The notes under the pieces were generated by a model, which worked only from the letters and a program-made list of their open reading frames with translations, had not been told where the DNA came from and made no database searches. Positions 28,611-36,700 of a DNA stretch of 64,000 bases are shown here, one piece after another; position 1 is the first letter of the stretch; every line of letters starts with the position of its first letter. Source of the DNA: Bifidobacterium magnum (GTDB lineage Bacteria; Actinomycetota; Actinomycetes; Actinomycetales; Bifidobacteriaceae); the NCBI RefSeq assembly GCF_000741255.1, contig NZ_JGZB01000003.1, forward strand, positions 310,001 to 374,000. The letters run 5' to 3'. Position numbers and translations under genes: made by a program.

Positions 28611-28646
28611 AAAAAAGGTCCGCCATGGGCATCCATGGCGGACCTT
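28611..28646 (-). terminator. Terminator of the acyl-CoA synthetase gene
   Basis: 14-bp perfect stem AAGGTCCGCCATGG / CCATGGCGGACCTT; on the minus strand it is followed by a run of T (the A-run at 28611-28616). Confidence 0.92.
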
Positions 28647-28667
28647 GCCTCAACCGTTATGCGCGGA

Positions 28668-30548
28668 TCACTTCTTCTTCGGCACGTAAATAACCGTGTC
28701 GATAAGCTTCTTGTAGTGCTCCACAATCTGGGCGCGGCGCGTCTTGAGGCTGGCCGTAATCATGCCGTTCTCCACAGTCCACTCGTCCGGCAGAATCTCG
28801 AACTTGCGGATGGACTCGGCGCGGGAAACACCCTCGTTGGCGCGCTTGACGATGCGCTCCACTTCCGTGCGGATGATCGGATTCTTGGAAAGCTCTTCCA
28901 AGTTCTCGGCCGCAGCGGCGCCATGAGCCGTAAGCCACGCGTTGGCGTCCTCGAGGTCCAGCGTGACGAGCGCAGCCACGAATGGCTTGCGGTCGCCGAT
29001 AATCAGGCACTGGGAGACTACCGGGGACGTCATGACCGTGGTTTCCAGCACGGACGGGGACACGTTCTTGCCGCCGGCCGTGATGATGAGGTCCTTCTTG
29101 CGGCCCGTGATGGTGATGAAGCCTTCATCGTCCACATCGCCCAGATCGCCCGTATGCAGCCATCCGTCCACAATCTGCTGGGCCGTGATTTCCGGCTGGT
29201 CGTGGTAGCCGCGGCACACGTTCTCGCCGCGGAAGCACAGTTCGCCGTCCGCCGCGATGCCCACGGTCGTACCGCACAGCGGCTGGCCGATCGTGCCGAT
29301 ATGGTTGTTGTCCGGCAGGCTCACGGACACGGGGCCCGAGGTTTCCGTCATGCCATAGCCTTCCAGCACGGGCATGCCGATGCCGTTGAAGAAGTTGGAC
29401 AGGCGCGCGTCCATCGGAGCGCCGCCCGTAATGGCGAAATCGGCGTTCGGTCCGAAAATCGTGCGGATCTTCTTGTAAATCACCTGCTCGTAGAACGCAT
29501 GGCGCATGCGCAGCGCGAGCGTCGGCTTCTTGCCGGCCTGCTCGAGCGCGGACCATTCCACGGCGCATTCGGCAGCCGCGGCGAACATCTTGCCCGCCAC
29601 GCCCGTACCGGCGCGCTGGGAAGCCGCGTTGTACACCTTCTCGTACACGCGAGGAACGGCGAGCAGCAGCGTGGGGCCGAAGGACTCGAAATCCTTGACA
29701 ATCGTCTTCATATTGCTGCTCAAGCCCACGGTAAGCGTTCCCGCGAAGCCCACAATGGCCATGAAACGCGCGAACACGTGGCTCATCGGCAGGAACAACA
29801 GCAGGCGGCGGTCGGGAATGTTGATGGCGCGCGGCATGTACTGCAGCGCGTCCATGCATTCGGCGGCCATGTTCTTGTGCGTGATTTCCACGCCCTTCGG
29901 CGTTCCCGTGGAACCGGAAGTGTAGATGATGGTGGCGAGCTGGTCGCCGTGGCACGCGTTCTTGCGCGCGTAGAAGTCTTCGTCGGTAATCTTCGTGCCG
30001 AACGCGATGATCGCCTCGATCGCGTTGGAATCGATAGTGAAGGATTCACGCAGCGACGGAATCTCCGTGGTAACCGATTCGACCTTGGCGAGCTGTGTGT
30101 CGTCTTCGGCGAACGCCAGCACCACTTCGGAATCGTTGAACACGTTGCGGATCTGGGAGGCGGAATTCGTCTCATACACCGGAATCGTGACGCAGCCGAT
30201 GGCCATGATGGCCATGTCCAGCGCCACCCACTGCCAGCTCGTGTGGGCGATAATGGCGATGGATTCGCCCGGACGCGCGCCCCAACCGATCAGGCCCTTG
30301 CCGATGGCGATGACTTTCTCGCGGAATTTCGTGGCGCTGAAATACTTCCATCCGCCATCTTCCTTGTATCCGATCATGGAGCCGTCCGGATCGCGCTCGA
30401 CGCGTCCGTCAAGGAAGTCGAACAAGTTGATGTCCGCATTGATGGGGGTGTGCAGCGGAGTGGTGTACTGCTTCACGATTTCAGAATCCTGAGCGGTAGC
30501 CACCGCGTTCTGTGCAGGAGACTGTTCCTGCGGTTGTTGAGTTTCCAT
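28668..30548 (-). CDS. Long-chain acyl-CoA synthetase (AMP-forming, FadD15-like)
   Basis: A 626-residue adenylate-forming enzyme that activates fatty acids with ATP and CoA. Seen: the AMP-binding P-loop YTSGSTGTPKG, the second core motif EGYGMTETSGP, the hinge region TGDLGDVDDEG and the late GRKKDLIITAGGKNVSP with the catalytic-loop Lys context. Length fits the bacterial long-chain/FadD15 group, in which the product is used for membrane lipids. An alternative ATG at 30578 adds ten residues; neither start has a clear ribosome binding site. A strong terminator follows. Confidence 0.9.
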   Translation of the reverse strand: METQQPQEQSPAQNAVATAQDSEIVKQYTTPLHTPINADINLFDFLDGRVERDPDGSMIGYKEDGGWKYFSATKFREKVIAIGKGLIGWGARPGESIAIIAHTSWQWVALDMAIMAIGCVTIPVYETNSASQIRNVFNDSEVVLAFAEDDTQLAKVESVTTEIPSLRESFTIDSNAIEAIIAFGTKITDEDFYARKNACHGDQLATIIYTSGSTGTPKGVEITHKNMAAECMDALQYMPRAINIPDRRLLLFLPMSHVFARFMAIVGFAGTLTVGLSSNMKTIVKDFESFGPTLLLAVPRVYEKVYNAASQRAGTGVAGKMFAAAAECAVEWSALEQAGKKPTLALRMRHAFYEQVIYKKIRTIFGPNADFAITGGAPMDARLSNFFNGIGMPVLEGYGMTETSGPVSVSLPDNNHIGTIGQPLCGTTVGIAADGELCFRGENVCRGYHDQPEITAQQIVDGWLHTGDLGDVDDEGFITITGRKKDLIITAGGKNVSPSVLETTVMTSPVVSQCLIIGDRKPFVAALVTLDLEDANAWLTAHGAAAAENLEELSKNPIIRTEVERIVKRANEGVSRAESIRKFEILPDEWTVENGMITASLKTRRAQIVEHYKKLIDTVIYVPKKK

Positions 30549-30708
30549 ATACACTGACTTACACGAATGTTTAGTCATTTTCCACCCGTGAACCGAGAAA
30601 ATTCAGAGAATATGCAGAATTGGGCGGTATGTTATATTCTTTGAAACTGGCAGCGAAATCATAACCGTCGCCATGTCCACGCCATTGGTGGTTGCTGGGG
30701 GGAACGCC

Positions 30709-32268
30709 ATGATCCGAAACAAATGCATCTGCGGCACACCGTTGCGAGACCCGCAGGTGGACGACGCCGCCCGTTTCTCCTTTGTGCTCTCTTCCTCGCT
30801 CGCGCATGTCAATTACGAAGTGCCCATGGACGATGCCGTCACGTTGACGGGCGGGCGCGTTTTCGAGCAGTGCCCGTCATGCGGGGCTCTCGTGTTCTGC
30901 CCCTACCCGCAATCTCCCAACGGCCCGGGTCGAGACCACGATCCCATAGTGACCTATGGCCCGGGAACCGTGTATGAGCAATGCGATATCGCCTCGGTGC
31001 CCGCCATCTACCTGTCGTTCCGTGGCCTCATGTCGTCGGGAGTGACGGGCGGCGTCATGTATTCGGGCGTGCTGCGCGACAATCTGGCCGGGCTGTTCCA
31101 TGTGGACGCGCAGAACTTGCCCACGTGGAAAACCGTGAAAGATGCATTGGTCGACGGCGCCAACGTGGTACTCGACGAATGGTGGTTCGCGGCCATCGGC
31201 AGGAACTTCATCGTGCTATACGAAAATGTCAAGGTGCTGCGCCCCGTGGCGGCATGGCATCGCGTGGCGGGCACGGAAAATAAAAATCCCGACATAGACG
31301 CCGTACGCACCCAATACCGCGAGTCGTGGGACCAGTCAGCCTCTGACATGATGGAAGTGGCGCAATACCGCGCCGAGCTCGAGATTCCCGATGAACGGCG
31401 CAAATTGTTGGTGCAGGGCAACAAGGGGCGCATGCGGCTTCTCGACGGATGCGTGCATGTGGGGCGTGCGCTCGTAGACGTGACGCAGTGGGCCCCCCAA
31501 ACGGCCCTTCAAGAAGGTGCTTCGCTCAGCGCGCATGGGGGCGTGCGTCAGTTGGATGAAACGGCGTTCGGCATATGGCACGGGGAAGTGGATGATCCCT
31601 CCCGCACTGAAGGCATGCAAGTGGACGTGCTTATCCGTCACAATGCCGTGGCGAAAATGACATGCTCGTGTGAAAGCGCGCAACAGCGCCATATTTGCCG
31701 GCACATGACGGCCGTCATCTACGAAATGGGCAAACGCATGCAAGTGAACATGGCTGTCGACCGTCCCGCGCGTCCCCGCCATAACGATGTGCGCATGCAC
31801 ACGAACGCGCCCACCCAATCCGACCGCTACCGCCACTATGCAGACGCCTTTACGCTGATCCACGGCAGAAAATCGAGCGAACCGCGCTACCGCTGGCTCA
31901 CCCAATACATCGAACCCTTCGAACATCCCGCACAGCCGCTGTACCACATCGAATTCATGCCGATCGACGGCATGTCGCGCCGGGAAATGGGATTCTGCAT
32001 CTACTCCAACACCGTGCTCTCGCTGATCGAAGACGTGATCAACAACAAATGCGAATACGCCAAAGTCTTCCAACGCCACGGGCTGGACACGTCCGTGTCC
32101 CTCAGCATCCTCAACATTGACGCCATGGATGGAGACCTGCTGGAAGCGCTCGTCATTGTGCTCGTACGCAGGGAAAAACGCAAAGAGGGATCCATCGCCG
32201 AAGCGCTGGAAAGCGGCATGCTCATCCGCATGCTGCGCCGGTTGCGCGACCTCGACCAGACGCTGTGA
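30709..32268 (+). CDS. SWIM zinc-finger protein with N-terminal Cys cluster
   Basis: A 519-residue protein, function unknown. The N-terminus holds CIC (Cys6, Cys8) and CPSC (Cys55, Cys58), arranged like a zinc ribbon. A classical SWIM motif CxCx8CxH lies near the middle (Cys319, Cys321, Cys330, His332; CSCESAQQRHICRH). SWIM fingers bind DNA or protein partners. There is no helicase domain and no membrane segment. The C-terminal ~120 residues are helical and charged. ATG 30709 has GGGGGGAA just upstream; the in-frame ATG 30673 has none. Divergent from the acyl-CoA synthetase. Confidence 0.7.
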   Translation: MIRNKCICGTPLRDPQVDDAARFSFVLSSSLAHVNYEVPMDDAVTLTGGRVFEQCPSCGALVFCPYPQSPNGPGRDHDPIVTYGPGTVYEQCDIASVPAIYLSFRGLMSSGVTGGVMYSGVLRDNLAGLFHVDAQNLPTWKTVKDALVDGANVVLDEWWFAAIGRNFIVLYENVKVLRPVAAWHRVAGTENKNPDIDAVRTQYRESWDQSASDMMEVAQYRAELEIPDERRKLLVQGNKGRMRLLDGCVHVGRALVDVTQWAPQTALQEGASLSAHGGVRQLDETAFGIWHGEVDDPSRTEGMQVDVLIRHNAVAKMTCSCESAQQRHICRHMTAVIYEMGKRMQVNMAVDRPARPRHNDVRMHTNAPTQSDRYRHYADAFTLIHGRKSSEPRYRWLTQYIEPFEHPAQPLYHIEFMPIDGMSRREMGFCIYSNTVLSLIEDVINNKCEYAKVFQRHGLDTSVSLSILNIDAMDGDLLEALVIVLVRREKRKEGSIAEALESGMLIRMLRRLRDLDQTL

Positions 32269-32440
32269 TCCCGCTCACGCACCATATATGAAGACACATG
32301 TTGCTGGAAAAGCACTGAAGATACGCTGGGACTATTCGTCTAAGTGAATCGCATATTTTCCAAGGCTTACCGCCGTATAGTGAAACCCTAACAACTCCAT
32401 GCCAACGGAACCTGGCATGCGACAAGGACGGGGGGACATC

Positions 32441-32581
32441 ATGATTGCCACGGGAATCGGAGCGATTGTATTCGCCATACTGTTTGTAGCTACCGCACAA
32501 CGCGCTTCCTACGATGAAACGGAACCGGCGCCGGTTATCGAAACGGAAGAACAGAACGTCGACGGACTGCGCAACCTATGA
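32441..32581 (+). CDS. Small single-pass membrane protein (46 aa)
   Basis: Begins MIATGIGAIVFAILFVATAQ, one membrane segment, followed by an acidic tail (DETEPAPVIETEEQNVDG). GGGGGGA precedes the ATG. Its stop overlaps the start of the zincin gene (ATGA), so the two are translationally coupled. No family recognised; it might anchor or regulate the coupled metalloprotein. Confidence 0.6.
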   Translation: MIATGIGAIVFAILFVATAQRASYDETEPAPVIETEEQNVDGLRNL

Positions 32582-32949
32582 TCCACATTTCGGATGACGA
32601 TTTCGACGCGGCCGTGGAAGAGGCGCTCGCAAGCGTTCCCCCACGTTTTCAGCAGGCGTTGGACAATATCGCCATCGTAACGGCCAAAGAGCCCACCGCG
32701 GCCCAGCTGAGCGAGGCCCATACGCATGGCGGCGAATTGCTGGGACTGTACCAAGGAGTGCCACTGCCACGGCGCACTACGGCCTACGCGGGCGTATTGC
32801 CCGACAAAATCACCATTTTCCAGGAGCCGCACGAACGCGTCTGCAATACGCGCGAGCAGCTCGTCGACCAGATCCGCGTCACCGTGCTGCATGAACTCGG
32901 CCACTATTTCGGATTCGACGACGCCTACCTGCATTCGCACGGATACTGA
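32578..32949 (+). CDS. Zincin-like metallopeptidase family protein (PF06262 type)
   Basis: A compact 123-residue protein ending in HELGHYFGFDD, where His105, Glu106 and His109 form the HExxH zinc site and Asp115 is the likely third ligand. This fits the minimal zincins of the PF06262 (DUF1025) family, common in actinobacteria. Peptidase activity of the family is inferred rather than shown. The ATG overlaps the stop of the 46-residue membrane protein by four bases. Confidence 0.82.
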   Translation: MIHISDDDFDAAVEEALASVPPRFQQALDNIAIVTAKEPTAAQLSEAHTHGGELLGLYQGVPLPRRTTAYAGVLPDKITIFQEPHERVCNTREQLVDQIRVTVLHELGHYFGFDDAYLHSHGY

Positions 32950-33009
32950 CACGCGCGGTAAAATGCGTTACCTCATGCCGCGGTCGTCGGGTTCCCGCAC
33001 CATACCATC

Positions 33010-33750
33010 ATGACTATGATGAGCACCCCCATGAATCTGGAACCGTTACTAGACAACAACACGCTGCCGCCGTTCGCCAAGCGCTTGCGCGCGGCCGCGG
33101 ACCGCATTTGGGAAGACGGATACAACCAGCCGTTTATCCGCGAACTTGGCGCGGGAACGCTGGCACCCGAACAATTCGCCTTCTATCTGACGCAGGACAC
33201 GCTGTACTTGCGCGACTACGCCAAAGTGCACGCGATCGCCGCCACAAAAACCGACGATCTGGAAATCATGGATTTCATGGCCCAAGTGCAGGCGAGTATC
33301 GTGCACGGGGAAATGACCATGCAGCGCGAATTCCTCGAATCCTACCATCTTGATCCCGCGACAGTGGCGGGCGCGAAACAGTCCGCGTTCGCCTACGCGT
33401 ACACTTCCAACATCTTGTCGGTGGCGTACACGGGAGACCTTGTGGACATTCTTGTGGCCATATTGCCATGCGCATGGGTGTATGCCGATTACGGGCGGCG
33501 CCTGGCCAACGAGTTCGCCGACGAGCTCGACTCGAATCCGTACAAACCGTGGATCGACATGTACCGCACCGACGAATTCTGGGCGTCGGGGCGTTGGCTT
33601 ATCGACCATATCGAGCCGATCGCCCGCACGTTGCCCGAATCGCGGCTTGAACAGCTCGAGACGCTGTTCGTGCGCGGCGTGGGATATGAATACATGTTCT
33701 GGGATTCCGCATACCGCATGCAGATGCAGTGGAAAAAGGAATGGCAGTAA
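33010..33750 (+). CDS. tenA: TenA/thiaminase-II family protein
   Basis: A 246-residue all-helical TenA protein. Key residues: FYLTQDTLYLRDYAK, the active-site Cys154 in LPCAWVYADYG, and the C-terminal GYEYMFWDSAYRM that carries the conserved Glu. TenA salvages thiamine breakdown products by hydrolysing aminopyrimidines for the HMP branch of thiamine synthesis. No ribosome binding site precedes 33010. TACCAT lies seven bases before the in-frame ATG at 33016, so a leaderless start two codons later is plausible. No TPP riboswitch was seen upstream. Confidence 0.9.
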   Translation: MTMMSTPMNLEPLLDNNTLPPFAKRLRAAADRIWEDGYNQPFIRELGAGTLAPEQFAFYLTQDTLYLRDYAKVHAIAATKTDDLEIMDFMAQVQASIVHGEMTMQREFLESYHLDPATVAGAKQSAFAYAYTSNILSVAYTGDLVDILVAILPCAWVYADYGRRLANEFADELDSNPYKPWIDMYRTDEFWASGRWLIDHIEPIARTLPESRLEQLETLFVRGVGYEYMFWDSAYRMQMQWKKEWQ

Positions 33751-33866
33751 GCCGTCACGCGCTTTATTGCGTTCAATGAAAACGGCGCTATTCGTCACCA
33801 TTTCGAGATATGTTGAACGTATCCATTGTTTTAGAGTAAAGGCGCTTGGCGTCGTAGGATGAGATC

Positions 33867-34571
33867 ATGACTGAAACGGTAACTTATAGGACCATGACGC
33901 GCGACGATTATTCGGCGCTGATCAACATGGTGTGCAATGCATGGTACAACGACAACGAATGCGATTGGGCCACCGCCCACCGCGCCGCGGAAATCGACTT
34001 TGAATACGCTTTGGCCCGCACCACCACCGCCCAGGTGGCGGTTGTGGCCGGACGTGTGGTCGGCGTGATTCTGGGACGCATCGACTCCCTCGAGACGCGC
34101 CCGGCCGTCAACAAGCACCACACCAACACGCTCAAGCTCATGGCCGGCCTCGTCACGAGCCAGGAAGGCCGCGTGCTGGCTCACCGCCTCAAGGAAATGA
34201 AGCGCGCCAACGAGGCGATGCTCAAGGCCGCCAAGCGTGAAGGCCACGCCTACGACGCGGAAGTCGTGCTGTTCATGGTGGACCCGGATGTGCAGGGCCA
34301 GGGCATCGGCGCGCACCTGTTCGACTGGCTGCTCGACCAGTTCAAGGCCAACGGTGTGAAGAACTACTTCCTGATGACCGATACGACGAGCGACTACTCG
34401 TTCTACGACCACAAGGGCATGAACCGCGTGCAGCAGGAACCGATGACGCCGTTCCCGATGCCGCAGCCGCTGTCCGAGGACGAGCGCATTGAGGAGCATC
34501 TGCATGCGTTCATGTACGACAGCGAAGTGGACGCCTCGAACGAGGGTGTCAACCCATTGGGCCGCGACTGA
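33867..34571 (+). CDS. GNAT-family acetyltransferase
   Basis: A 234-residue protein with a GNAT fold. The acetyl-CoA-binding motif A is VDPDVQGQGIGAHLFDWLL (Q/RxxGxG/A type), with a preceding strand AEVVLFMV and a following FLMTDTTSDYSFYDHKGM. The ~65-residue helical insertion before motif A is longer than usual. Substrate unknown. AGGATGAG precedes the start; the same bases give TAGGAT six bases upstream of ATG. Followed by a strong terminator. Confidence 0.85.
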   Translation: MTETVTYRTMTRDDYSALINMVCNAWYNDNECDWATAHRAAEIDFEYALARTTTAQVAVVAGRVVGVILGRIDSLETRPAVNKHHTNTLKLMAGLVTSQEGRVLAHRLKEMKRANEAMLKAAKREGHAYDAEVVLFMVDPDVQGQGIGAHLFDWLLDQFKANGVKNYFLMTDTTSDYSFYDHKGMNRVQQEPMTPFPMPQPLSEDERIEEHLHAFMYDSEVDASNEGVNPLGRD

Positions 34572-34608
34572 TTTGAAGCTGAGGGCATGAAGGCTTGCCA
34601 AAGCCATA

Positions 34609-34646
34609 AAGAAGGGACTGTGCGACATTTCGCGCAGTCCCTTCTT
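34609..34646. terminator. Terminator between GNAT gene and convergent GH127 remnant
   Basis: 16-bp stem AAGAAGGGACTGTGCG / CGCGCAGTCCCTTCTT with a six-base loop and T-rich end. Confidence 0.88.
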
Positions 34647-34695
34647 GCATTGTTGTGCGGTGTGGCGCCTCCTTGTCGCCGTAGATGTACTGGAC

Positions 34696-35328
34696 TTACC
34701 GGTTGGTGTCGGCCTCGTATGGAGCGCAAGGCAGCCATACGCGCATTTGGCCCTCGTCGCGGTTGGCCCACGTGTAGTAGGGCACCATCGTCACTTCACA
34801 CGCTTCGCGAGGACGTGGCGTAGCCGGAACATACAGCGGTTGCGTTTCGGGATCCTCGGGTTGGCGCCACGCGGGCTGGCGCACCACTGTCACGCCGCCC
34901 AGCAGACCTTCGTCATGCTCGGCGCTGGCCGCCTCGCCGGGGTTGACGGTATACAGCCATAGTGGTCCCGGATTGTCGCAGGATTCGGCGCAATATACGA
35001 TCGGTCCGCGCATAAGCGCGACCTGGCCGACCGTCTCCTTTACACGGTTCGAGGCCCGTACAAGTTTGGCTTCCATGGGCAGCTCCAGCGTGACCGTCAT
35101 GTCGCTGTGGGCATCGACGGTGACGTAGACGATGCCGTCCTCGGGCGCCGTGGTATTGGGGGAGCCGTCCACCAGCAGCGTGCGCGCGCCGTCCGACCAG
35201 GCGGGAATGCGTACGCCGAAACGCAACGCATGGTCCGAACCGTTGGCGATGGTCCAGCCGATGGTGCCGTCCCACGGATAGTCGCCCGTCTGCTCAATGC
35301 TTATGCCCTCGTCGTTGCTGGCGCATGT
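34696..35328 (-). pseudogene. GH127 beta-L-arabinofuranosidase, C-terminal remnant
   Basis: About 210 residues of the C-terminal region of a GH127 (DUF1680) enzyme: DYPWDGTIGWTIANG, ALRFGVRIPAWSDGA, QVALMRGPIVYCAE and the terminal VPYYTWANRDEGQMRVWL are all family landmarks. The catalytic domain is absent. The frame opens after a stop at 35331-35329 with no start codon signal, and its upstream part overlaps the truncated end of an ABC permease. In bifidobacteria GH127 enzymes release L-arabinose from hydroxyproline-linked arabino-oligosaccharides. This is the end piece of such a gene, joined to unrelated sequence by a deletion. Confidence 0.85.
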
Positions 35329-35674
35329 TCACAAGCGCGAGCGGCAGCGTGTACTTCGAGGAGCTCGACAGGTACAGCGGGATCATGAAGTTGTTCCATG
35401 CCTCGAGGAAAGCGAGCAGGCCGACGGTGACCATGGACGGCTTGACTACGGGCACGAGGATGCGTACGAGCGACTGGAAGGAGTTGCATCCGTCCACCAT
35501 GGCGGCCTCCTCCATGTCCTTGGGGATGGCGTCGAACGCGTTGCGCATGATGAACGTGCTCATGGGCAGCTGGAACAGCGTGATGACGAGGGAGACGCCC
35601 AGCAGCGTGTCGTTGAGGCCGATGTCCTTGAACCACACCATCAGCGGGATCAGCAGCGAGGCGTAGGGGACCAT
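35310..35674 (-). pseudogene. MalG-type sugar ABC permease, internal fragment
   Basis: About 120 residues from the middle and C-terminal part of a carbohydrate permease: MVPYASLLIPLMVWFKDIGL, FQLPMSTFIMRNAFDAIP and the EAA loop EEAAMVDGCNSFQSLV. It then breaks off after KYTLPLALVNMRQQ into out-of-family residues and a stop at 35294. The N-terminal half and the end are missing. One edge joins the GH127 remnant, the other joins a LacI remnant on the opposite strand. Confidence 0.85.
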
Positions 35675-36193
35675 GTGGATGCCGGACGCATGGCCGTCAA
35701 CCATTTGATCTCCTGCGGGCGCCACCGCATCGCGCTTATTGTGGGCGACCAGGCCTATACGGCGTCGCAAGACCGCCTCAAAGGCGCGCTCGAAGCGCTT
35801 GGGGAAGTGGGGCTCGAACCCGTCGGTCCCGTACGCTCGGGGGACTGGTCGGAAAGCTGGGGGCGTGCGGCCACGCGCCTGTTGCTTGAACAGGGTTATG
35901 AATTCGATGGTGTCGTCTGCCAGAACGACCAGTTGGCGCGCGGCTGCATCGACGCGCTCAAGCAGCGCAATTTGCGCATTCCCGAAGATGTGGCCGTGAT
36001 CGGCCATGACAATTGGGACGTCCTTACCCAAAGTTCGCGCCCATCCCTGACAAGCATCGACAACGAGGCGGAGCGCATCGGCCGCCACGCCGCCCGTTTC
36101 TTGATGGACGCCATCGACGGCAACCCGCACCATGGCGCCGAGTTCATTCCCTGCAAACTCGTACAGCGCGAGTCCACGCTACCGCTCGACTAG
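35675..36193 (+). pseudogene. LacI-family regulator, C-terminal half
   Basis: About 170 residues of the effector-binding domain of a LacI regulator: AGRMAVNHLISCGRHRIALI, GYEFDGVVCQNDQLARGC, DVAVIGHDNWD and the final RESTLPLD-stop. The DNA-binding helix-turn-helix and the first half of the sensor domain are missing, so it cannot work as a repressor. It abuts the permease fragment, which lies on the other strand, at about 35675. It was probably the local regulator of the arabinoside genes. Confidence 0.85.
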
Positions 36194-36316
36194 GTGCGGC
36201 TGGTTGGCGGCCAACCGTATGCGGCCATGGCGATATTTCCCAAGGCGTACGTGCAAGTTCGCGCGGCGACTTACACTCGAGGGCGGAACCTGTTGGCCAA
36301 TCGTCAAGGAGTACCT

Positions 36317-36700
36317 ATGGCATACGAAGTACGCATCAAGCGCATTTATGAGGCGCCTTCACCGGATGACGGCTACCGCGTGCTGGTGGACCGCCTGTGG
36401 CCGCGCGGCGTGAGCAAAGTCCGTGCCGCGCTTGACGCGTGGGACAAGACGCAGGTGCCGCCCTCCACGCAGTTGCGCGAATGGTTCGGCCACGATCCCG
36501 CCAAGTTCGACGCGTTCCGCGCCCAATATCTCGACGAACTGGACGAGCGTCCCGAGGCGCACGAGTTCGTGCGGCAGGTGGCGGATCTGCTGCAGCATGA
36601 GAATGTGACGCTGCTGTACGCGGCCAAAGATCCGGCATGCAACCATGCTGTCATTCTCGAGTCGTGGATCAAGGAGCAACTGGCGAAGCAGCCCCGGTAA
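36317..36700 (+). CDS. DUF488 family protein (YeaO-like)
   Basis: A 127-residue protein with the family core YRVLVDRLWPRGVSK near the N-terminus and LLYAAKDPACNHAVIL near the C-terminus. DUF488 proteins are small and of unknown biochemical role. AAGGAG lies five bases before the ATG at 36317; the frame is open from 36194 without a ribosome binding site. Its last 32 bases overlap the end of the convergent LRR gene. Confidence 0.88.
   Translation: MAYEVRIKRIYEAPSPDDGYRVLVDRLWPRGVSKVRAALDAWDKTQVPPSTQLREWFGHDPAKFDAFRAQYLDELDERPEAHEFVRQVADLLQHENVTLLYAAKDPACNHAVILESWIKEQLAKQPR

Noticed and set aside
28533..30557. Long plus-strand ORF opposite the acyl-CoA synthetase
   Set aside because: Starts inside a terminator region and has shadow composition.
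32950..33009. TPP riboswitch before tenA
   Set aside because: The 60-base gap is too short and lacks the conserved thi-box bases.
34686..36193. Intact sugar operon with repressor
   Set aside because: Each of the three genes lacks essential parts (catalytic domain, N-terminal membrane half, DNA-binding domain).
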